Of a stretch of 64,000 nucleotides of DNA, positions 56,301 to 64,000 are shown piece by piece (the first letter of the stretch is position 1; the number at the start of each line of letters is the position of its first letter). The notes beneath the pieces are model-generated. The model ran no database searches and was not told where the DNA came from. It was given only the letters and a program-made list of their open reading frames with translations. This DNA comes from Chondrosia reniformis (Eukaryota > Porifera > Demospongiae > Chondrillida > Chondrillidae): positions 2,172,501-2,236,500 of the forward strand of contig OX359192.1 in assembly GCA_947172415.1 (NCBI GenBank). The letters run 5' to 3'. The position numbers and the translations under genes are program-made.

Positions 56301-59300
56301 GGATTATGCCTGGTCCAGTTTCGTCCTTCACAATTTGAGTCTTCTCTTGCTCTGACTACCTCCTGCAGTGGAGCTCCCCTATGTCTGATAGAAGAATCTT
56401 GAGGTTGCTCCATCTCCAGCTCTATAGAATTAATTATCTCCTGAAAGGATAAATTTACTGGTGTAGATGTCATGTCTTGAGTAGTAAGGGTGCTAACCGG
56501 CTCCTGGAGAGAATTTTCTGTTGCCTGTTTGAACATGGAATGAATAACATTGCTCATCCTATCCTGATTTCTACTCTGGACAAAGTTCCGAACAATACTA
56601 CTCAATGTTACAACCTGGTCTTGAAGTTCATTTATTCTGGCAGCTTGCAAATCAATAGCAGCTCTCAATAAGGAAAACTGGGAATTCATCCATGTTTCTT
56701 TTTTTGGCAAGGTGGGAGAAAGTGGTACTTCTGCAGGAGTAAATGCATCCTTTGAATTAGTAGATAATAGCTCTTCTACCATGTCAGGTGCCTGAGTGGG
56801 AATTTCTTCAGAGACCAAAGAATCTTCGACAGTTGAATCATTCCCTTCCTGTATTGGAATTGGCTCACTTGATGGTTCTGTTACTACTAAGATTTCCATT
56901 TGCTTCTTCCCTTTTGCTATCTTTCCCTCTCTTGTACATCTCCTTTTCTTTACAGGTCCACAGTCATCTACGCTCTTCTCGTTCTTTAGGCGATCTAACT
57001 GTTTCCTTTTCATGCTGACTTTGCTTCCTATCCCTAAAATCATCGCGGGAAGGATTTGACGACCCCACTTCACTTTGGCATTACTTCCAGTCTCTGGATT
57101 TGACGGTTCAACCACCTGGGCTGCCTTTACTACCGACGTCAAATCTTCTTCATTCCAATAAACGAGAACATGATTTTCAGCAGTCATCGATAGAAATGAA
57201 ATACTTCAAGGTCTTTCTAAACTTTCGCTGATACAAACTAAATTCAAAGTGTGATTAAACAGTTTTATCTTGCGTGGAATTCCTCGATTTAACACCTTTA
57301 GTTATCTTAGCTACGTGAAGTTTCAGTCAAAGTCGCATTCGTAGACTTAATTGAAGCTTCACGTAGTTTGAATCGAAGTTTATCGTAGAGTTAGTCATAG
57401 CAAAGCGAAGTTTAATTGTAGTTGAAAAACTTTGATCTAAGAATCCCAGTAGTTCTCCTTGTAGTAGGGAACTTCGAATGTAAACTTAATTTCAGTGCGT
57501 AACGTACATAAAGTGGTACTCTGTGCACAACATTCTCTTACTACTAATTCCTGACAGACCTAGTCTGACATCATATTAACTAGTTAGCTTAAACCCCACA
57601 CCATATACACAAACATCTATCGTCAATTAGGTACAGTTAGAATCTAAGAAACTTACGTAGTTGTACTGGACTCATTGTATGTTCAATCTCATCGGAGACC
57701 ATCTTGTAGACAGTACCATCTCATTGATTAGATACATTCTATTTATGGATCCAGGCAATGTTTTACTTCCTAATACCTTTTTTACATATATACATGGTAT
57801 TACTCTAATTGAAGTGATTTGGGTCTCATAACTGTTTTAACTGAACCAATGTAATATCTACTCTTTATTTCATTGTTGTGTTTTCTTTGACTCACTGATG
57901 TGTAAGTTATATATTCACATCCATTCCTCTTCTGACTATACTGTAAGTTACACTTTATATAATGGCCACAATTTCACTGTATGTATTCTGTGCTCAAACC
58001 AATAAGCCAGATATAGTCAAAACATTGGCATTGTCTTAATTTATGTTTTATGTTTTGTTGAACAAGTTATAAGTCTCATCTGTGTTTAGACATTGTAAAC
58101 ATGTACAAGAAGTTTAACATGTTAATGCTAAGGGTGATGTTCATATTGAAAAGTACTCTACTCTATTGAAAGTTACACTGTAGTTTTTATTCTATATCTA
58201 TAGCTACACTATAAAGCTGATGTCAACAAGAAAGGTAGTTATGGCTTGACACCTCTCCATGTAGCATCTAATGTAAGTCGACTCTTAATGTGATTTCAAT
58301 GTGTTTTACTTGCACAATAGTGAGTTTAGTTTATTCAAGTGCCTGGGATTCAACGTTTAAAATTTGAAATAACCAGAATTTTGAAATATAAAGAATGATT
58401 GCAATTTAATATTTAAATCCTAAGAGAAACCAGTTGTATTAGAAGTATTTAGTATGTCCAGTACTTCAAGTCACTCGTGCCTGTGGCAGCTACTAAAATG
58501 CTTAACTTTTAATTGTTTAATGTTTAATCCTAAAGCAATTGAAGCCATTAAAGTTGGTTGACCAACCAGTATATCGGTCTTAGGGTCATTTTAAGTCTGC
58601 ATGCTTATTAAATTCTTGATCATGTTGCTATTTTTTATAAGCTGTATACTTTGTATACAAACTACATTTATTCACATTCATCTTTCAAAGTACATATGTA
58701 CAGTATATGAGAAAATAATGTGAATCATAGGTTTTATGATGATACGTACTTTAATAAAAAAGAGTTGTATGATATGAACACACATTTTAGTTTACTAAGA
58801 CATGGTTTTAAGTATATTATTGACTTTAAAGGTACATACAACCAGTATATATAATTATTAAAAGGACTAATACCTACAACTAGTACATAACTATTACATA
58901 GAATTAGTACATACAACTAGTACATTTAACTGGTACATAAAACTAGTACATACAACTAGATCATACAACTAGTAAATAGACATTGTCACAACATAAGTAA
59001 AACTGCTAATATATTGTATAACTATCATTAACCAATAGTTGCTGTGTGTATGTTTCCTGAACAATATTTTTAATTACTGTTCTGATGTGACACACTTAAC
59101 CTCTCTGTATGAGAACTATGTCGTATGAATTAATGGCATGTGACTGTTAATGACAGCTGTTTATCTCACTTTGGTTGTTATCATAAATTCTGAATTCTGA
59201 CACTGCTTTGATTTAATATAGAAGGACAGCCACTGAACTTTGTATTTATGATTTTATCTTTCTTATGTTTGTTTACTTTAACTAGGTCAAAGTGGCAAAG

Positions 59301-62300
59301 TTGTTACTTGATCATCATTGTGAGGTGGATCCAGTGGATGAGGATGGTGAAACACCACTTTTCAATGCTTCACAGAGAGAAAATGTAGAAATGTGTCAAC
59401 TACTAGTAAGAACAATCATATTAATGTTATTGTTCATATTTAAGAGATATTCATACATAGGTACATAAAGTGGTACTCTGTGCACAACATTCTCTAACTA
59501 CTAATTCCTGACAGACCTGGTCTGACATCATATTAACTAGTTAGCTTAAACTCCACACCATCTACACAAACATCTATTGTCAATTAGGTACAGTTAGAAA
59601 CTAAGAAACTTACATACATAGCTGTACTGGACTCTTTGTATGTTCAATCTCATTGGAGACCATCTTGCAGACAGTACTTTCCCATTGATTAGACACATTC
59701 TCTTAATGGATCCAGGCAATGTTTTACTTCCTAATACCTTCTTTACATACTGTATATTCAGGGTAGTACTGTAATTGAAGTGATTTGGGTCTCATATCTG
59801 TTTTAACTGAAATAATGTAATATCTACTCTTTATTACATTGTTGTGTTTTCTTTGACTCACTGATGTGTAAGTTATATATTCACATCCATTCCTCTTCTG
59901 ACTATACTGTAAGTTACACTTTATATAATGGCCACAATTTCAAACTTGGTACACATGCCCTGTAAGGGCCATATAGACATTTGATAGGAAAAGTCCATTT
60001 CAACTGGCAGCGCTCACATATAGTGATGTGTACTATTATTTTACATTGTATGTGTACGTACATATACAGTACATGAGCAATATATCAGCTTTCATTGTAT
60101 CACTCTTCAAAGAATACCTAATGAGTCTTATCTATTAAGACATCTTTTTTACATACATCTGTAACAATTGTATATGAAATAACATTATTAATTAATTACT
60201 TGTGGTTTTATGTGACATATAAAAAAGGAGATTAGACAGTTTTTGGTCAGCTCTCTTATTGAGGTTGTATGGTTGCTATTATTATTTTAAAAGTTGTACA
60301 AGTGTCTGCGCCCATTTGCAACCGTTCTCGCTCACGTTAATCCTTTGTAACGCTACGTTCGGTTTTCACTTACCTTGGATTGCTGAATGACAGGGCTGGT
60401 GTTACACATTGATTAGTTATCCAGAATGATTAAGTTGGTGTAGGCACATATAACTACGTAAATAAATGTTCCATGGACCTGTAGTTGCTGTATGGAGCTG
60501 ATCTATTCAGACAGAATGAGAAAGGCAAAACAGCTTTGGAAAAGGTATGTTTCAAGTTGTTGCATAATTGTGTACATGTGAAATTGCATTGTAGTAGAAA
60601 TTTGGATAGATTACAACAATGGTTTTCTTGTTTCTACCATTAACTGTAGCTACATGGAAGTGATATACTGAAATCTCACAAAAGTTCAGTGAATTCTATT
60701 TCTTTAGCTATTAAGAATGGTCAAGTAAATAAGGTTTGTGCACACATTGCTTATCATGATAATTCTATTTTGTTGTATACAGTTTATTGAAAGTATGGAT
60801 TACATTTTACGTGTGTTGAAATGCTCCAACTCAGACCATGTGTACATATTCTGTTATGTGATACTTCTGTTCAGGTGAAAGAGCTGGTTTCATGGAGGAA
60901 TGTCAACACAAAGCTACAGACTGAGGAAGGTCTCATCACTGACTTCATCCATTTAGCTGTGGAGAGCAATGAAGAAAGTGTTGTGAAGTACCTCCTTGAA
61001 GTTGGGGCTAATTTGAAGCACAGTAGATCTAGCCAGCCCTTACTACACACGGCAATTGACAGAGAGGTATAATACTTATATTTAATAACAGTATTCCTGT
61101 CTGAATGTTTGCAAGCTTATATACTTACACCTTAGCTTTTTTTAGTGTACTGTATTATTTCATTAGGTGTTCTTTTATCTCAAAATCTCATTAATAATGC
61201 AATTTAAATTAACTCTTACTTTATATCATTTAGAATTTTGAAATTATTCAATTATTACTTCACTATAAATGTGACATGAATGCAGTAGCTGAAAATGGCC
61301 AAACAGCACTGCATAAGGCCACACAGAAGGGAGACAAGAAGGTTTGTGAACTATATGCTGGTGGTTTGTAGTAGTTTTCCATTCTACCATTTTCTATGTC
61401 ATGTGACAATGGTTTGGAAAAATAACACATGGTAATCCCTTTATGGGAGATGGTGTCAGCAGAGACAAACAAGTTCTGTTTTATATCTGCATAATGAGTA
61501 ATGTAAAAGTTGTGTATGTAATTTGATTGTTCAACAAATTTCATTAACCTTTTTTGCTTGATTGCTAACAAGTCAAATCAGAGCAGTAAGTACACATATG
61601 TTATAGACTAACAGTGCCGTATGTAACCATATACCAGACCATTGTACATGCATGCTAGTTTCTATCAATTTAATTATTTAATTATTTAGTTATTTTGATG
61701 TAGTAGTTGTGGTGGGAAGCAACTAATTACCCTTATATCTGTGTCACATATGTACGTAAATACTAATAATTTCCCTACTATCTATATAGCAACTATTTTA
61801 TTGAATGTTAACTATACTGGTAAACTTTATTATATTTGTAGGCTGAAATGGTAAAGTTGTTACTAAGTCACAATTGTGAGGTAAACCCAGTTGATGACTA
61901 CCTGCAGACACCTCTACACAAGGCTACTGTGAATCAAGATGTTGAATTGTGCAGAATTTTGGTAAGGCCTGCAGTAATTAACATATTTAGTGCATCTAGA
62001 ATATCTTTGAAATGGTTCATCTTTAGTTTTTTGAGCATCTAGAGAAGCAGTTTGTTTGTTTTGGAATTGGATGTTTCGACCCTGGGGGGTCTTCTTCGGT
62101 GACTTAAACTCCCAGGGTAAAAATGTCTGATTCTAAAAAGCTTCTCTAGATGCTCACAAGACTAAAGATGAACCATCTCAAAGATAAGTTTGGAGCAGTT
62201 AGAAGAAATCCCTATCATCCATTTATATATTTACAGTATATAAGTATACAGTCAACTCCACTTATAACAAACTACGAATAACGAATTTTGGGTTATAACG

Positions 62301-64000
62301 AACAATTGTCAAAAAACAATTTCCTGTCCATTCAATTCCTTCTGTTTATAACAAGCAAACTTTTATTATAACGAACGTGTTAACTTATAATTATGTATGT
62401 GTGAAGCCAAAAACGGCTTTATTCATCAATCTTAAGCCGAAGTTACTGGACGGAGTGGCTAAATGGAGGAAGCAGAATGGTATTTTTGACGCATTTTCAG
62501 TTGAAAAGTCCACCCTGAGTACCATTAATATACTATTTTACATAATTTTAATTTTGTAAGCATTCTACAGCTGTTTACTGTATGCACTGATGAGTAGTTT
62601 GTATAGTTATATACAAATAAAGTACATTTGGTTATAAAGAACTTCTTTTATAAAGAACAATTATGCTGGAATTTTGGTGTTGGTTATATCAGGAGTCAAC
62701 TGTATATGGTTAAAGTAAATATGCATGGTACGTATATACTTACATGTTATGCATTTTTTGTGTTCACAATTAGCTCAAACATGGTGCTGATGCTAGCAAA
62801 CCAGACAAAAGGAAGAAGAGCCCATTGCAATTGGCCTCTACAGTAAGTTAAGAGCTGATTGATTTATAACAGTAATCACACTGGAAGAACTGCATACATA
62901 AACACCATTATGTAACAAATAACTTCAAAATTGGATCATCTTTCATTTACGTATATTGTCCTCATTCTCATAAGTTAAACATTACAATGTTAGCTGATTG
63001 CATTATGCTATACGTACAGTACAATCCACATAATTCAAATCTGTTTATATTTTTTGATTATTCAACTAAAACTCTGGTTCCCAGTATAGTACCAGTACAT
63101 CAATTTCATTGGGAACTTTCACTTATTTCTAATCGCAACTAAAGAGAAAACAGTTAAATTGTCATTAATCGTTCTCATGCATGAGTGCTGTGTTATCTCT
63201 AGTTATGCAGTCACTACCATCAAATAGAAACTAGAAATTATCGGTAACGTGTAAAACGCTCCATCTGGAAAGAAGAAAAAGGACAGTGCTGCTAAAGTAG
63301 TAATTCCAGCGAGCAACTCTTACACATTTTTTTTACTTTTGTACAACTCCTGATAATTCAAAATTCCGGTTATTTTAAATTTTTCATGATCCCTAGAAAT
63401 TCGAATTATGTGGATTACACTCTATGTTTTTGCATTTTATGCTTTTCACAATCTATTCATAAAAATAACATAACTTATCTTATTTATTGGTAACTTCCTT
63501 ACAGGTGAATACGTATGTATTTACCAAGTTTACATTATCAATTGAACACTTTTCATTTTTTCTTTTGTCTCTACAGAATCTTTTGCTAAAAAATAATACT
63601 GAATTACTGGATGTTCTTCAAACTGTCAAGAAAGATGACAACATAAATTCTAATTCTCCAGAAGCTGCTCCCCTGAACTCTAGCAAAGCTCCAGACAAGT
63701 ATGATGGTGACATACAAGAACCTACTGTGAGTTACATAGTTAACCTGTCTAGCTGAAGTTTGCATAAGCACTTGTAATAGCTTATTGATAAATAAAATAT
63801 ATGCTTGTATACTTTTAGCAATCGGATGTGGAAGATGAAGCTAATGTTATCGAAGTGAATGACCCTGACCAACAAGTAAGAAAAGATGTTAATTATATGT
63901 AGGAGAGTTCTATCAAATGTAAAGATTTATTAACTTTGAAATTACTGTTTTTTTTATCAATTCTAGTTATGGTATGAGGAATATGAGAAAGCTCGTAAAG
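50326..64000 (+). CDS. Gene 4: ankyrin-repeat ROC-COR GTPase, 3' end outside window
   Basis: Exons: 50326-50406, 50471-50707, 51628-51747, 53030-53098, 53967-54086, 58204-58272, 59286-59405, 60485-60544, 60650-60733, 60875-61066, 61234-61341, 61842-61961, 62774-62842, 63577-63726, 63819-63875, and the GTPase exon from 63967, cut at the window end. About 563 residues are visible, all phase 0. It has the four central exons that gene 3 lacks, and three 40/23(20)-codon cassettes. Exon 3 is the most divergent cassette (DDIRGTPLFKASWQGDVEMCELL). Intron 5 contains the Tc1/BEN transposon and grows to 4.1 kb. The visible GTPase exon begins LWYEEYEKARK as in the others, before the P-loop. Confidence 0.85.
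51975..52150 (-). repeat. Inverted copy of the interspersed MITE-like repeat
   Basis: It carries CCACCATTAACCAGCCTATT and the flanking TTTTCCAGGGTATATCCAG, matching 17870-18030. It also retains TCTGTGAGCTATAACTCC at the outer edge, the inverted-repeat word of the 3000-3090 copy. Confidence 0.55.
54290..54500 (-). mobile_element. Penelope-like tail fragment in intron 5 of gene 4
   Basis: Homologous to 15690-15960 in gene 2, including the AGCTAGTTGAGTG and TCAGCTTGCTCTGCTG words. It is non-coding. Confidence 0.45.
54847..55840 (+). pseudogene. Tc1-family DD34E transposase, one frameshift
   Basis: The N-terminal frame starts ATG at 54847 (MSKFSEYKCLRILSLYREGY), a helix-turn-helix start. It stops being homologous at EETP near 54990. 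The rest is in the next frame from about 54995 (SIARKGGVGRKSKIT) to the stop at 55838-55840. Counted in the second frame from 54980, the catalytic residues are D105 (YSDETT), D189 (VQDNDPKHTS) and E224 (DANPIENMW). That leaves 34 residues between the second D and E, which defines DD34E of Tc1. GVGRKSK is the usual linker. The only visible lesion is the shift beside an ACCCCAA run. About 330 residues in total is normal for the family. Confidence 0.85.
55955..57187 (-). CDS. BEN-domain-like protein carried by the Tc1 element
   Basis: An intact 410-codon ORF with no intron. Residues 7-60 (VLVYWNEEDLTSVV through KVKWGRQILPAMILGIG) resemble the N-terminal module found with BEN domains. A basic cluster at 79-96 (VKKRRCTREGK, AKGKKQ) suggests nuclear entry. 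An acidic, Ser/Pro-rich stretch covers 105-160 and a likely coiled coil about 170-205. Residues about 338-406 (GRLTVKLARECYFG through LWQKCLTAIAKACQ) fit the helical layout of a BEN DNA- or chromatin-binding domain. It converges on the transposase inside the same inverted repeats. Its role may be target choice, chromatin access or transcriptional control of the element; this is inference. Confidence 0.65.
   Translation of the reverse strand: MTAENHVLVYWNEEDLTSVVKAAQVVEPSNPETGSNAKVKWGRQILPAMILGIGSKVSMKRKQLDRLKNEKSVDDCGPVKKRRCTREGKIAKGKKQMEILVVTEPSSEPIPIQEGNDSTVEDSLVSEEIPTQAPDMVEELLSTNSKDAFTPAEVPLSPTLPKKETWMNSQFSLLRAAIDLQAARINELQDQVVTLSSIVRNFVQSRNQDRMSNVIHSMFKQATENSLQEPVSTLTTQDMTSTPVNLSFQEIINSIELEMEQPQDSSIRHRGAPLQEVVRAREDSNCEGRNWTRHNPILTPRLALQDVSNTGAPGVIFCSAAEVIHDSQKLLVSRDKAGRLTVKLARECYFGIEVMKDSTLSGLNKDKLGDIKARIFRAYNFVSAIKFEPLWQKCLTAIAKACQGLRAKKT
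58850..58985. repeat. Short ACTAGTACATACA-type tandem repeat
   Basis: About ten imperfect copies of a 13-14 bp unit, TACATACAACTAG, in intron 6 of gene 4. The sister introns read directly AAAGGTACATGTATACC here. Confidence 0.7.
62249..62702. mobile_element. 454-bp pogo-like MITE in gene 4
   Basis: Ends CAGTCAACTCCACTTATAAC and, reversed, CAGTTGACTCCTGATATAAC, with TA at 62247-62248 and 62703-62704. The empty site AAGTATATATGGTTAAAG is seen in gene 3 near 42482. A short frame contains AFSVEKSTLSTI, like a helix-turn-helix remnant of a pogo/CENP-B transposase. Confidence 0.75.
63017..63422. mobile_element. 406-bp TA-flanked MITE in gene 4
   Basis: Ends CAGTACAATCCACATAATTC and, reversed, GAGTGTAATCCACATAATTC, with TA on both sides. 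It is missing from the same intron in genes 2 and 3. No ORF was seen. Confidence 0.7.

Larger units (their letters stand above)
54552..57499. mobile_element. Tc1-type transposon carrying a BEN-domain-like gene
   Basis: A 2948-bp element between TA dinucleotides (54550-54551, 57500-57501). Terminal inverted repeats begin CGCATGGTAATTAAGTTTAC on the left and CGCACTGAAATTAAGTTTAC on the right, and match at 27 of the first 30 positions counting TA. Two genes converge inside it: a DD34E transposase on the plus strand and a 410-codon ORF on the minus strand. Their ends are about 115 bp apart. The gene 2 and gene 3 introns show no such insertion. Subterminal DNA is rich in GTAGTTGATCGTAG-type words. 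Confidence 0.85.

Overview
The window looks like a demosponge nuclear genome, most likely Amphimedon or a close relative. That identification is an inference from AT-rich, intron-rich DNA, compact GT-AG introns, ankyrin plus ROC-COR proteins, and many small transposons. I found no bacterial-type operons or CRISPR arrays. The backbone is a head-to-tail array of four paralogous plus-strand genes. Gene 1 is represented only by its last two exons (620-1109). Gene 2 is complete (6495-27114, 20 exons, about 1473 residues). Gene 3 is complete (30136-47302, 16 exons, about 1339 residues). Gene 4 runs off the right edge (50326-64000, 15 exons plus the start of the GTPase exon). All exon joins were read by eye from splice sites and frame.

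The predicted protein has N-terminal ankyrin repeats, an acidic linker, a ROC-type P-loop GTPase with a long Pro/Ser/Glu-rich insert between G1 and G3, a COR-like region, and a small helical C-terminal domain that may be a death fold. All introns up to the GTPase exon are phase 0. The repeats sit in cassettes of a 40-codon exon followed by a 23-codon exon, about two ankyrin repeats per pair. Cassettes are nearly identical in exon and intron, but differ at the ankyrin fingertip and adjacent helix positions. Cassette number and order differ between genes: gene 2 has four, gene 3 has a 4.4-kb internal tandem duplication and lacks four central exons, and gene 4 has three.

Downstream of genes 1, 2 and 3 lies a minus-strand seven-transmembrane receptor pseudogene, progressively degraded. 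The intergenic blocks after genes 2 and 3 (about 27115-30120 and 47303-50310) are almost identical, which indicates recent duplication.

Introns and spacers carry many transposons: a LINE remnant (3380-5515); a Penelope-like element with 11-bp target duplications and a 20-bp repeat expanded inside its GIY-YIG domain (8492-10154); further Penelope fragments; pogo/Tigger-like and other TA-flanked terminal-inverted-repeat elements; a small retroelement with a well-formed type I hammerhead ribozyme (13280-13635) nested in one of them; an internally deleted pogo-like transposase, present twice; and a 2.9-kb Tc1-type element (54552-57499) with a nearly intact DD34E transposase and a convergent intact 410-residue BEN-domain-like ORF. 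The parallel introns of the paralogues give empty sites that fix the boundaries of many insertions.

The strongest candidates for something new are the homogenised ankyrin cassettes with variable fingertips, the Tc1 element carrying a BEN-domain gene, and the nested hammerhead element.
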